64,000 nucleotides of DNA from Pseudomonadota bacterium (GTDB lineage: Bacteria > Pseudomonadota > Gammaproteobacteria > Steroidobacterales > Steroidobacteraceae): positions 1-64,000 of the forward strand of contig JADIZR010000012.1 of NCBI GenBank assembly GCA_016704655.1. Direction: 5' to 3'. The notes beneath the pieces were generated by a model. It was not told the DNA's origin and did not search any database. It worked only from the letters and a program-made list of their open reading frames with translations. A program made the translations under genes and the position numbers. This document shows, in pieces, positions 1 to 8,971 of the stretch; the first letter of the stretch is position 1; every line of letters starts with the position of its first letter.

Positions 1-300
1 CGCTCTCGCGCCTGGCGACATCGATGCCGGTTCAAGCAGGTCTTAGACGATCTGCGAGACATTATCCCCGGCTTCGACACGCGTTGCCGCGTGCTGACCA
101 GAACTTGTTATCGCGGCAAGTGGCCGGGCTTTCGCTCCGTGCCGGCTCGCCCGTGCCGCATCGCACGCCGGTCAAGGGCTTGTTCAACGTGGGCGACGCG
201 AGAGTTACCCGCGCGGCTGCCGGCTCGACGATGGGCGCGGCGACCTCGGCGGTTCTGGTATTAGGACGACTTGCGCACGGCGGTCTGAGTCGCGCCGAAC
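1..300 (+). pseudogene. 3' remnant of a FAD/NAD(P)-dependent oxidoreductase
   Basis: The left edge cuts into a gene whose end is still recognisable. One frame near 45-150 reads DLRDIIPGFD, followed by a stretch like the C-terminal part of phytoene-desaturase-type flavoproteins. The reading then moves to another frame, which gives TPVKGLFNVGD and GAATSAVLV, the typical closing FAD-binding segment of that family (a GLYxVGDA-like motif followed by a Gly/Ala-rich helix). At least one frameshift separates the two parts, so this copy is not intact. The 5' part lies outside the window. The exact substrate class cannot be told from this fragment. Confidence 0.55.
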
Positions 301-415
301 AGGTTCGCAGCGGCTCGCCGGTGGCGATACGTCCGAATGCCCATGCCTGCCTTGATCCTGCGTGGGTATCGTGCATGCTAGCGCGACAAACCATCGTCAG
401 CGGGCAGCGTGCGAC

Positions 416-2019
416 TCCCTATTCGAAAAGCTGCGCAAGCGCAACGTCTTCAAGGTTGCCGGCGCCTACGCGATCGTCGCCTGGGTCATCATGCAAGTGG
501 CCGGTATTTGATGTTCCCCGCGCTCGGCTTGCCTCCCTGGACGATCACGCTGACCGCGGCGCTGCTGATCGTCGGTGCGCCGCTCGCTGGTGCTGGCCTG
601 GGTCTTCGGCGGCTGACGCCACAAGACATTCGTTTCGACACCGGCGACGTAAAGTCCGGCGCGTCGAGTACCCCGATACGACCGCAGGCGATACGACGCA
701 TTCGGTTACAGGTTCCAGTGCGCCTGTCCCATCCAGCCCGTAGACCACGCTCCACCTGCACGCGATCGAAACAGTGTCGCCGTGCTGCCGTTCCTGGATT
801 TGAGCGTCGGACGACAATGAGTACTTTGCGGACGGCCTGACCGAGGAATTGTTGAACGTACTCTGCAACGTCGGTGGCCTGCGCGTATCGTCCCGAACAC
901 CCGTGCTTCAGCTTCAAACGCAAGGACGTCGACATCCCGGCCGTGGCGAACAAGCTCAGAGTTGCAACATGTCCTCGAGGGCAGCGTGCGCAAGGACACA
1001 ACCGGATCCGCATCACCGCGCAACTCACCGAGGCGGAGTCGGACCCGCACCTGTGGTCGGATACGACGATTGTGAGATGGAAGACATCTTTGCGATCCAG
1101 CGTGATATCGCACAGAAGATCGTGGGAGCACTAGCGCCTCGAAACTGAACCCGCAAGGAGCCCCTGGCCGTCGCACGCAGAGCTTCCGAAGCGTCGACCT
1201 ACTACCTCCCTGGGCGCAGTCTGGTGCACACGTTCGGTCCACAGAGCCTGCGCCTTGCGCCGTCGACATGTTCCGCCGCGCAACGGATATCGACCCACAG
1301 TTCGCCCGGGCTGGGCTGAACCTGCCGACGCGCACGCAATCATGGCTGCCCATTGTGCCCGCGACGCTGCCCACAAAACGCACGCGGACGAGGCCAGTGC
1401 AAAAAGCGGTTTGCGCTGCACCGGGGCTCGCAAGCCCACGTCTCGCGTGGCCTGTCCATATCTCGCGTCGGAGGCATACGCCGGGCTGAGGCAGAGTTCG
1501 ACCCCGCGATCGAACTGGCACCACAGATGTTTGAGGGTTACTACCACGCGGGACGCAGTTGTATCCATTAAGGGACAACTCGACCGCGCCCTGGAGTTCT
1601 TCAGGCAAGCCTCCGCCGTGTCGCCGGAGGATTACAACGTTCCGCTGATAGCGGCTCCCATTTACCGCAGCCTCGGTGACGAAGATCGTGCCCGCGAGCT
1701 GGATCGCATTGGCCTTGAACTCGCCGAGCGTCACCTTGAGATCAATCCAGACAGCGCGCGTCCCTATTACCTCGGCTCGACGGCCCTCCTGCAGATGGGG
1801 CAGATGGAGAAGGCGCTGGATTGGGTGCAACGCGCCATCGCGATAGATCCCGCCGACCAGCCACTTATACAACGTCGCGTGCTTCTACTCGCAAGCTGGC
1901 CGAACGGACGACGCCCTCGACTGCCTCAAAAGGCCGCGCTTTCGCGTACCTGGCTGCAGAACGATACAGAACTCGATCCGATCCGCGAGCGCCCGAGATT
2001 CAGGGCGCTCCTGCAATGA
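416..2019 (+). pseudogene. Frameshifted TolB-like/TPR signalling protein
   Basis: Pieces in all three forward frames add up to one protein of a family found next to adenylate-cyclase-type regulators. It starts with FEKLRKRNVFKVAGAYAIVAW (about 422-490), a short cytoplasmic start leading into a membrane helix. A second hydrophobic piece lies near 510-610. A TolB-N-like domain follows near 800-1130 (EYFADGLTEELLNVL, then DVDIPAVANKL and EDIFAIQRDIAQKIV in other frames). TPR repeats cover about 1560-2019 (LDRALEFFRQAS, MEKALDWVQRAIAIDP). An early in-frame TGA near 509 and at least five frameshifts break it. A second, less damaged relative with a TIR domain lies at 8968-10548 on the other strand. 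Confidence 0.65.
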
Positions 2020-2092
2020 CTCTGCCCAACCGAACTGATCCCGAGCCGAGCGGCCAAACGGGCGAGCGTGCCGCCAACGCGACACCGACGAC

Positions 2093-2584
2093 TTATTGGC
2101 GCGACAAACGGTCGATCTCGGCGAAAAGCTCCGGCGCCCGCTGGTCAGACCGAGCGCCTTCCATGTCGGCGCGAGCCTCCCACGCGGTCCTTGAACGCGT
2201 CCTCGTAGTACTCCTCGTCGAGGGTAACCCTGCTGGAACTGGTAGTGCATGTTGTCCCAGTGCGTCTGCTGGGCGATCTGCCACATCCTGAATCGTCGCC
2301 GTTCTGCGTCAGTCAACTCGTCCAGCGCCTCGACGTCCTCCGGATAGCCTAGTTCCGTGGAGCTTGATGATGATCGGTCCGATGTACTCCGAGTCTGCCG
2401 CGTGCACCAGCATGGCCTGCAAGGCATCGGAGCGCATCTGGCAGGTCTGCGCGAGCGCGAGCTTGCGCGCCTCCTCCATCGCATGGGTGTTCTGGCCGAT
2501 CTGCTTGGCGAGGTAGATGAGCGTGATGACGACGGCCAGCGCTCCGACGACCTCACCGATTGCGCCCCAGTCCTGCAAAGTCAT
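2093..2584 (-). pseudogene. Frameshifted small membrane-anchored hypothetical protein
   Basis: The ATG at 2584 opens MTLQDWGAIGEVVGALAVV, a short amphipathic start followed by one membrane helix and then a polar helical region (AKQIGQNTHAMEEARKLALA). This layout is common in uncharacterised proteobacterial proteins that begin M-x-L-Q-D-x-G-x-I-G-E. The frame breaks near 2360, resumes as ELGYPEDVEALDELTDAERR and WQIAQQTHWDNMHYQFQQGY, and breaks again near 2230. The last piece ends ELFAEIDRLSRQ before a stop at 2093. The conserved segments fit together in order, so the gene was intact recently or the breaks are sequencing indels. No function is known to me. Confidence 0.5.
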
Positions 2585-2761
2585 ACGCGTCCTCCATTGG
2601 CAGAGTGCCCGGACTGCACCTGCCCACCGTGTTCGATGTGCCAGGCACGGCCAGCATGATCCAACATTGGCTTCCCAATGCAACAGGCGTAGCGTGTCGC
2701 ACTTGTCCCCCGCACGGCTCGCGCGGGGGCAATAAAGAAGACATCACCCAGGGGAAAAATC

Positions 2762-3219
2762 ATGTTCAGTCGAATCGTCATGGCGATGATCTGCGTATGT
2801 GGTTTGGCGGGAACGGCCGTCGCGCAGACCTGGAATGCAGAACAGAAAGAGATCTGGAACCTCGAGGAACAGAATGGAAGATGGCCGCGGCCGAGGACCT
2901 GAGCTGGATCGACACGATGGTGCATCCCAACCTGAAGTACTGGGAGACCGGCGACCCGATGCCTCGCGGCAAGGACTCGCTCAGGCGCTGGGGCAAGTAC
3001 CAGGTTGAGAACAGCACCGTCCTGGAGCAGGAACTCTTCCCGATCTCGATCACGCTGACGGGGAACGTCGCCGTAGTGCAGTACAACTATCAGATCGCGC
3101 GCGAGAACTACAAGAAAGAACGGGAGATGGTGACCGGCAACTACACCGACGTGCTGGTCAAGGAGAACGGCCGCTGGCAATTCCTGACATGGTCTGGCGG
3201 CGACCAGCCGAAGAAGAAT
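2762..3219 (+). CDS. Secreted DUF4440/SnoaL-like (NTF2 fold) protein, frameshifted
   Basis: The ATG at 2762 opens a signal peptide (MFSRIVMAMICVCGLAGTAVAQ) that probably ends at AxA-Q. The mature part begins WNAEQKEIWNLEEQ, typical of the first helix of DUF4440 NTF2-like proteins. The frame then shifts near 2873 and continues with MAAAEDLSWIDTMVHPNLKY, a central beta region (ITLTGNVAVVQYNYQIA) and the closing WQFLTWSGGDQPKKN. The repeated 'do X then test in mutant background' pattern of NTF2-fold beta strands ends there. No stop follows in the second frame, so similarity ends at about 3219 and the true end is unclear. DUF4440 proteins are periplasmic or cytoplasmic and mostly without known function. 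Confidence 0.6.
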
Positions 3220-3276
3220 TTCCGGCCGGGCGGGTGTGCTGGATTGCGGACCCGCCCGCGCCCGTGCCTGGACGCG

Positions 3277-3405
3277 CTACCGCACCGGTTTGAACAACAG
3301 GTCCGGGTAGTAGAAGCTGAAGTACGCGAGCGGCGACACTGCCTTCATCGTCATCCGGTCGATCGCACCCTCGGCATTGAGCACGAACACAAAGTCGAAG
3401 GGACC
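3277..3405 (-). pseudogene. C-terminal fragment of a beta-lactamase-family/DUF3471-type hydrolase
   Basis: Reading leftwards, about 42 codons give GPFDFVFVLNAEGAIDRMTM and then FSFYYPDLLFKPVR before a TAG stop at 3279-3277. This pattern (a beta strand, an N-x-x-G-x-I-D/T turn, then a strand ending in L-x-F-K/R) resembles the short C-terminal domain that follows class C beta-lactamase-like serine hydrolases. The rest of such a gene is absent: upstream on this strand the DNA is the start of the FAD oxidoreductase at 3418. The fragment looks like the scar of a rearrangement. Assignment is by pattern only. Confidence 0.4.
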
Positions 3406-3417
3406 CCTCGCTGCCAC

Positions 3418-4612
3418 ATGCGCTACGACTTCATCGTCATCGGGGCCGGCATCGCCGGCGCCTCGCTTGCGTACGAGCTGGCGCGACGGGCGCGTGTGCC
3501 TCATCGAAGGTGAGTCGCGTCCGGGATATCACGCGACTGGCCGCTCGGCCGCGCTGTTTGCACCGTCCTACGGCGGACGCGAAATCCGCGCACTGACGCG
3601 GGCGAGCCGCGCCTTTTTCGACCTGCCGCCCGCAGGTTTCTGCGAGCAACCGCTGCTGCAGCCGCGGGGCTGTCTCTACGTCGCACGCACGGACCAGCGC
3701 GAGCGGCTTGCGGACATGGTCCGCGAGATCCGCGCATCGGGCGGCAGCGTTGCAACGATCGACGCGAATGCGGCACGCACGTGCGTGCCCTTGCTGAAGC
3801 CCGGATATGTCGCGGCGGCCGCCCTCGACGCCGACGCGATGGATATCGACGTCTACACCCTGCACCAGGGATACCTGCGCGGCGCTCGCGCGGCGGGCGT
3901 GAGCATCGTGAACAACTGCCTCGTGACGAAGATCCAGCGTAACGACGGCGCGTGGTCCGTCGATCTGCCGGACGGCTCTGCGAGCGCGGCAACCTTGATC
4001 AATGCGGCCGGCGCCTGGTCGGACGAAATTGCCGCGCTCTGCGGCAGCCGGCCGGTCGGTCTGCGCGCGCTGCGCCGCACCGCGGTGCTGGTCGACGCGC
4101 CGGGCGGCGTCGACATCAGGTCGTGGCCTGCCGTGATAGATGCCGACGAACAGTTCTACTTCAAGCCGGACGCCGGAAAGTTGCTGCTGTCGCCCGCGGA
4201 TGAGTCGCCGACACCGCCGTGCGACGCGCAACCGGACGAACTCGACGTGGCCATCGCCGTCGACCGGGTGCAGGCGTCACTGGGTATCGATATTCGCCGA
4301 GTCGGTCGCCGCTGGGCTGGGTTGCGCACGTTCGCGCCTGACCGCGTCCCGGTGGTCGGCTACGATCCGGACGTACCGGACCTGTTCTGGTGCGCCGGCC
4401 AGGGGGGATACGGCATCCAGACGGCGCCGGCACTGGCCCGCACGGCCGCGGCTCTGGCGCAGCGCAACCCGTTGCCGCAGGATGTCGTGGATCAAGGCCT
4501 CATCGTCGAGGACATTTCGCCTCGGCGTTTCAGGATGCCAGGGTCGGCTGAAGCGCGAATCACGGTGACGGCCGCGTGTCGCCTGGAACATGGGGGACTT
4601 CATGGAACGTAG
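3418..4612 (+). CDS. FAD-dependent oxidoreductase of the D-amino-acid/glycine oxidase (DAO) family, one frameshift
   Basis: The ATG at 3418 opens MRYDFIVIGAGIAGASLAYE, a textbook dinucleotide-binding GxGxxG with the acidic end of the second strand (CLIEGE) a little later. The frame shifts once near 3485, after YELA, and resumes RDGRVCLIEGESRPGYHATG. Further family marks are TLINAAGAWSDEIA and the closing GLRTFAPDRVPVVG ... FWCAGQGGYGIQTAPA, which bind FAD. About 395 residues in all is normal for the family. Substrates are usually amino or imino acids. The end overlaps the start of the XRE-cupin regulator at 4590, which suggests the regulator controls this enzyme. The last ~25 residues after SPRRF look non-conserved. 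Confidence 0.75.
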
Positions 4613-5264
4613 TGGCGCCACGCTCGGCGGACTGATCCATCTGCTGCGCCGGCGCAACGGCTGGACACTGCGCGAAATGAGCGCCAAGGTCGGAATTCCG
4701 CTGTCAACCCTCGCCAAGGTCGAGGCCGACAAGCTGTCACTGACTTACGACAAGCTGCAGCAGCTTACGGTACGCCTCAGCATGACCATGACCGAGTTCC
4801 TCGGCCAGGCCGACGCCCCGTCGCGCGAACCTGCGTCGCCCGTGGTGACGGCCCGCCGCAGCCTGACGACCGATGACAATTCGATCCGGATCACCACGCC
4901 CAATTACGACTACGAATACCTGTGCGCCGACCTGCGCGAGAAGCGCATGGTGCCGATTCTCACGCGCATCCGGGCACACAACCTCGCGGAGTTCGGCGAA
5001 CCGGTCCAGCATCGAGGCGAGGAGTTCATCTACGTGCTCGAGGGCTCGATCGAAGTTCACCTGCAGTTCTACACGACCGTGACCCTGAAGGCCGGCCAGG
5101 GCATCTACATCGACAGCACGATGGGTCACGCCTACGTCGCCAAAGACTGCGAAAGTGCGCTGGTGCTCGGCGTGTGTTCAGGCGAAGAACCGGATCTCGA
5201 CCGTGAGCTGATCAGCCTCGTCGAAGACCTGGAGACGCCGGAACAGGGGCAGCCGGGAAGCTGA
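4590..5264 (+). CDS. XRE-family transcriptional regulator with C-terminal cupin sensor
   Basis: The protein of 224 residues has an N-terminal helix-turn-helix of the Cro/C1 type (residues about 14-68: LRRRNGWTLREMSAKVGI, LSTLAKVEADKLSLTYDKL) and a C-terminal cupin_2 beta barrel (about 130-205: HRGEEFIYVLEGSIEVHL, then LKAGQGIYIDSTMGHAYVA). This two-domain layout is known for small-molecule-sensing regulators of amino acid, polyamine and acid metabolism genes. Two starts are possible: ATG 4590, or ATG 4602, which has a GGGGGA just ahead. It overlaps the preceding oxidase gene by a few codons, so the two are probably cotranscribed. Confidence 0.85.
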   Translation: MGDFMERSGATLGGLIHLLRRRNGWTLREMSAKVGIPLSTLAKVEADKLSLTYDKLQQLTVRLSMTMTEFLGQADAPSREPASPVVTARRSLTTDDNSIRITTPNYDYEYLCADLREKRMVPILTRIRAHNLAEFGEPVQHRGEEFIYVLEGSIEVHLQFYTTVTLKAGQGIYIDSTMGHAYVAKDCESALVLGVCSGEEPDLDRELISLVEDLETPEQGQPGS

Positions 5265-5296
5265 CCACGGATCAAGGCGCGCGACAGGAGCCCCCC

Positions 5297-6025
5297 ATGA
5301 GCCGAAAGTCCAGGAGAAACCGACCGAATCCGGAACGCCAGGGTCTACAAGCGGACAACGCATCCGAGGCGAGCCGAAGACGCTGGGGTATCGTCATCGG
5401 TGCCGTCGTGGCCGTGCTTCTCGCCGTCCTGGTGGGGACTCTTCTATTCAAAGGCGACCGGTCGCAGTCTTCGCCAGGTGCCACCACCACGAACCAGGAC
5501 CCGCTCGCGAGCGTCCATTCGCCGATGCTCGGCGACGCAGGCGCGAAGGTGCATATCGTCGAATTCATCGATCCGGCGTGTGAGACCTGCGCGCAGTTCT
5601 TCCCGGTCGTGAAGCAGTTGATGGCCGAGAACCCGAACAGGATCCGCCTGTCGATTCGCCACGTTGCATTCCACGACGGCTCCGACTTCGCGGTAAGACT
5701 CCTGGAAGCGAGCCGCCAGCAGGACAAGTATCTGCCGACGCTGGAAGCGCTGCTAGCATCGCAGGCGCAATGGGCACCCCATCACACCGTCCAGCCGAAC
5801 CTGGTCCTGCAGGCGATTGCCGGCGTGGGATTGAATATCGAGCAACTCCTGGTGGACATGGATTCGCCCGAAGTCGCACAGCGCATGGAGCAGGACCGCC
5901 ACGATGCCGTGACGCTGAAAGTCACTGCGACGCCGGAATACTTCGTCAACGGTCGCCCCATGCCGAGCTTTGGCCTGCAGCAACTGCAAACGCTCGTGAG
6001 CGAGGCGCTGCAAAGCGCCTATTGA
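5297..6025 (+). CDS. Membrane-anchored DsbA-like thioredoxin-fold protein
   Basis: The 242-residue protein begins with a basic cytoplasmic tail, then one membrane helix (about residues 30-50, IVIGAVVAVLLAVLVGTLLF). A periplasmic DSBA/thioredoxin_4 domain follows. The active-site motif is C-E-T-C in FIDPACETCAQFFP, placed as in DsbA-like proteins, and the cis-proline loop is TATPEYFVNGRPMPSFG. It should catalyse thiol-disulfide exchange in the periplasm, either oxidising or helping to assemble cytochromes. It ends two bases before the convergent triheme cytochrome gene, a possible client. A GGAG lies 8 bases ahead of the ATG. Confidence 0.85.
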   Translation: MSRKSRRNRPNPERQGLQADNASEASRRRWGIVIGAVVAVLLAVLVGTLLFKGDRSQSSPGATTTNQDPLASVHSPMLGDAGAKVHIVEFIDPACETCAQFFPVVKQLMAENPNRIRLSIRHVAFHDGSDFAVRLLEASRQQDKYLPTLEALLASQAQWAPHHTVQPNLVLQAIAGVGLNIEQLLVDMDSPEVAQRMEQDRHDAVTLKVTATPEYFVNGRPMPSFGLQQLQTLVSEALQSAY

Positions 6026-6027
6026 TG

Positions 6028-6423
6028 TCACAGGCCGGTGTCGACGCGCGGCGGGCTATTGTTGGTCGAAGATCCGGATGCCGGTAGCGGCTCCACCAGC
6101 GGCACCTCCGGTTCCACGTGGCATCTGTCGCAGTTCTGCTTCGCGGCGAACGCCTGTTCGCCATCGTGACAGACGAAGCAGAACTGCTTGCGCCTGTGGT
6201 CGGCACGCGTGATCTGCGAGCTGCGGCTCACGTCGAACAGCGCCATGTGGCAGTCGGCGCAATGTGGCTTGGCGTCGGGGGAATGCACTTTACCGGAGAA
6301 GGTCACCTTGCCCTCGCCGTTGCCATCGAACTCCAGTGTAAAGCCGGGCGGGACCGCCCTGGCAGGGCCAGACAGCCCGATCGCCAGGCTGACGATGACC
6401 GACGCGAGGCCAACGCGCTTCAC
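6028..6423 (-). CDS. Periplasmic triheme cytochrome, c(7)-type
   Basis: The product has 131 residues. An N-terminal signal peptide (about 1-23, ending ARA) exports it. Three heme c attachment motifs are visible: CADCH, CFVCH and CDRCH. Spacing and the surrounding residues (VTFSGKVHSP before the first, CHDGEQAFAAKQNCDRCH at the end) match the cytochrome c7 triheme domain known from metal-reducing and respiratory chains, in which extra histidines such as the one in KVH give bis-His ligation. It overlaps the membrane protein gene ahead by four bases and is the last gene of the three-gene operon. A periplasmic electron carrier is the likely role. Confidence 0.88.
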   Translation of the reverse strand: MKRVGLASVIVSLAIGLSGPARAVPPGFTLEFDGNGEGKVTFSGKVHSPDAKPHCADCHMALFDVSRSSQITRADHRRKQFCFVCHDGEQAFAAKQNCDRCHVEPEVPLVEPLPASGSSTNNSPPRVDTGL

Positions 6424-7004
6424 TTGCTCGCTTCCTGGCGCTGCGACCGCGCCGCACGCCCACGCGTAGTGACGATCGCCAGTACCGGCATCGCCACGAT
6501 AGCCACGGCCAGCACCAGCAGCACCCAGGTCGGCGAATAAAACGTGTGGTACACGTCCCAGCCGAACACGCGCATCAGTTCGCTCAAGTAAGCGGGCGCG
6601 CCGTGCAGGTGGCCGCCGAGCGTGCCGGTGGCGGCCAGCTGGCTCGCACCCAGGGCACCGAAGCCCACCATGATCAAACGATTGACCCTACCCTCCCAGA
6701 CCATCTCGCCGACCCGCCAGCGCAGGAACAGGATCGCGGCCCACGTGCACAGCGACCAGCTGGCCGCAATCATGTGATTGCGGCCGAGTGGCGTGGCCTG
6801 CAGGGTGTCGGGTGACCAGACGAGCAGGCCGAGCGTGTAGGAGACCACTCCGGTGGCCACGCCAATCAACAGCAACGGCACCAGCACACGGTCGAAGGCC
6901 CGGGCCAGGGATCCGTCCGAAAACGCGCGGAAGAAAATGATGCCGGAGGCCACGGTCCACAGCGCGACCGGGAAGTGCACCATGATTGCGTGATACGGAC
7001 CCAT
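6420..7004 (-). CDS. Polytopic membrane protein, DUF2231-like
   Basis: I chose ATG 7004 (MGPYHAIMVHFPVALWTVA), four bases after the stop of the preceding gene. The 194 residues contain about five hydrophobic helices. The start H-x-x-x-x-H-F-P-V-A-L-W resembles DUF2231 proteins, in which histidines in the membrane are thought to hold heme. Other histidines are in GRNHMIAASW, GGHLHGAP and DVYHTFYSP. Placed between a heme-binding EB_dh protein and a triheme cytochrome, it probably anchors or passes electrons between the quinone pool and the periplasmic carriers. Family identity is by pattern; the operon role is inference. Confidence 0.7.
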   Translation of the reverse strand: MGPYHAIMVHFPVALWTVASGIIFFRAFSDGSLARAFDRVLVPLLLIGVATGVVSYTLGLLVWSPDTLQATPLGRNHMIAASWSLCTWAAILFLRWRVGEMVWEGRVNRLIMVGFGALGASQLAATGTLGGHLHGAPAYLSELMRVFGWDVYHTFYSPTWVLLVLAVAIVAMPVLAIVTTRGRAARSQRQEASK

Positions 7005-7008
7005 GCGC

Positions 7009-8394
7009 TCAGTCCTCGCGGTGGCGGAACAACAGGCTGACCGAGAACACGAAGCTCGCAACCAGCAACACCCCCGCGATCAGGCTCAGCGCCCACTGCC
7101 GGCGTATCTCCCGGTCGAACTCCATCTCGACGCCGTACTGGGCGAGTTGCGTCTCCTTGTGCCGGTACTTCACCGGCACGCCTTTCGCGATGTACTTCGA
7201 CCCGGCGTGCCTCGCGCTCGAGAGGTGCTTCCAGCTCACCTGGCCGGGATAGAACAGCGTCACCTCACGGGTATCGACGCGGCTCCAGTCCGGCGTTGGC
7301 CCGCTAAAGCGGGTCGCCATCAGTTCGGCCTGTCGCCCGAGGCCCAGTTGCAGGGGTAGGGAGACGTAGTGCCAGCGGCTCGCGCGCGCATCGCGATGCA
7401 CCGACAGCGCAATGCTGTAGACGCCCTGATCGCGCAGGACTTTGTCTTCCAGCGGGTGGCCCGTGTCCAGCGCGCGCACCAGCGTCACGTCCCAGTACCC
7501 GTCGGCCCAGCGGCCCTCGCCGTGCACCCGGATTTCGTCACGGGAGCCGCTTGGCTCTCGCAGCACCTGGCCTGGGATGACATCGCCCTCGCCCCACTCG
7601 TGCGTCGCATCGAACGGTACCGCGGTGGCCGCCAAGAGGTAATACGGCTGCGATTCGTCACGGCGTCCGCCCGCTACGTCCTCCCAGCGCAATGCGCGCA
7701 CGCCGGAGCTTTCGAGATCGAACATCCAGCGGGGCTGGCCCTTGTCGACGTCCCAGTTGCTGAAGAACAGGGGCTCGCCGGAGTCGTACAGCCGGTACCA
7801 CGCGACGTGCTGGTCGTCCGAGCGCCCGAGCGGATTGGAGAGATGTGCGCGCCAATGCCAGAGGTCCAGGAAATAGCCCGCCCGCCGCTGCGACTCGAGG
7901 GTCGCCTGGTCGACGATCGAGTACCACTCATTCGGGTCGCGTCGTGTGGCCGGCAGGTACTTGCGCCGGTGCGCGGCGTCGGGCCCGGAGCCGGTGAAGT
8001 CCCGCATGTTCGCGCCAACGGTGATGTAGCCACCGTAGCGCTGGAACTCCGGCACGCTGCCATCGTCGACCATCATCGCCAGACGGTCCTCGTAGATGCC
8101 GTCCGGGTCCGAGCCGATGGGCGTGCTCAATTGCCGCTGCCATTTACCCTGGCTGTACCGCAGCAGGTCAGTGAAAACGTGCGGCTGCCTGGCCGGCCAG
8201 CGATAGTGGAAGAAGATCTGCGCGTCGTTGTACGCGACCTGCAGCTCCACCGGCATGGTCAGCTCGGGGGGAATCCAGATATTGCGTGCCGGGTCGTTGC
8301 GCACCACGCCGGTGCTGTGCGTGAACAGCGACAGCAGCAACGCCGCGGTGAACAGCGCGGCGACGACGATTATTGCGGTGCGGCGACGAAGCAT
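7009..8394 (-). CDS. Ethylbenzene-dehydrogenase-related heme-binding protein (EB_dh domain), membrane-anchored
   Basis: The 461-residue protein has an N-terminal membrane helix or uncleaved signal (about 8-27) and a C-terminal membrane helix (about 432-455). The large periplasmic body shows EB_dh features: PVELQVAYNDAQIFFHYRWP near the start, DRLAMMVDDGSVPEFQRYG (the common WEDRLAxM motif) and GYWDVTLVRALDTGH near the C-terminal third. In DMSO-reductase-family enzymes this fold binds one b-type heme as the gamma subunit. No molybdenum subunit is in the window, so this belongs to the stand-alone type. It heads an operon with the next membrane protein (stop and start five bases apart) and the triheme cytochrome. 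Confidence 0.85.
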   Translation of the reverse strand: MLRRRTAIIVVAALFTAALLLSLFTHSTGVVRNDPARNIWIPPELTMPVELQVAYNDAQIFFHYRWPARQPHVFTDLLRYSQGKWQRQLSTPIGSDPDGIYEDRLAMMVDDGSVPEFQRYGGYITVGANMRDFTGSGPDAAHRRKYLPATRRDPNEWYSIVDQATLESQRRAGYFLDLWHWRAHLSNPLGRSDDQHVAWYRLYDSGEPLFFSNWDVDKGQPRWMFDLESSGVRALRWEDVAGGRRDESQPYYLLAATAVPFDATHEWGEGDVIPGQVLREPSGSRDEIRVHGEGRWADGYWDVTLVRALDTGHPLEDKVLRDQGVYSIALSVHRDARASRWHYVSLPLQLGLGRQAELMATRFSGPTPDWSRVDTREVTLFYPGQVSWKHLSSARHAGSKYIAKGVPVKYRHKETQLAQYGVEMEFDREIRRQWALSLIAGVLLVASFVFSVSLLFRHRED

Positions 8395-8617
8395 GGCCAG
8401 CCTCCCTACCGGTGGCCGGAATGTAGGATGACACGAACCCCGACGCCTTGATGCACGTCAAGCCGCGGAGCTTTCCAGCGTCCGGTCACCCCCTGCGCCC
8501 GCAACAGGCTAGAGTCTGTCCACGGGTTTCCGATTCTGCCCAGCAACCGGCGCGTGTGCACACTCATTCTGAAGTGCTACGCGGGCAACTCATCCCCAGC
8601 GCACAGAGTTACGCATC

Positions 8618-8971
8618 ATGACCATCCATCACATACGATGCCCGCGCTCATCGACCGCCCTGTCCCGACTGCGGATCGGCGGCATCGACACCGACCTGTG
8701 TGAAGACTGCGGCGGTCTGTGGCTCGATCGGCTCGAACTCGCCCGGTTTCAACATCCGGAGAGTGTGTTCGGCGACGCACTCGTGGCCCACCTCAATCAG
8801 TTTCCCCCAACTCTCATTGACCACTCGATCCGGCTGACGTGTCCGCGTCATCCCGACATGGTGTTGTTGCGCCGCAAGTTTTCCCCCGCGGTCCCGATCG
8901 AGATCGATGAATGCCCGGAGTGTGGTGGAATCTGGCTCGACTCGGACGAGCTCGCGCAGATCCGTCGCTAG
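8618..8971 (+). CDS. Small zinc-ribbon protein with two zf-TFIIB motifs
   Basis: Within 117 residues there are two zinc ribbons. The second is nearly perfect: CPRHPDMVLL ... DECPECGGIWLDSDELAQI. The first ends in LCEDCGGLWLDRLELARF, but its opening CPR has serine where a second cysteine would be (CPRSST). The CxxCGGxWLDxxEL ending is characteristic of zf-TFIIB proteins, which are of unknown function in bacteria. The gene ends in TAG and overlaps by four bases the convergent TIR-TPR gene's stop. Confidence 0.8.
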   Translation: MTIHHIRCPRSSTALSRLRIGGIDTDLCEDCGGLWLDRLELARFQHPESVFGDALVAHLNQFPPTLIDHSIRLTCPRHPDMVLLRRKFSPAVPIEIDECPECGGIWLDSDELAQIRR

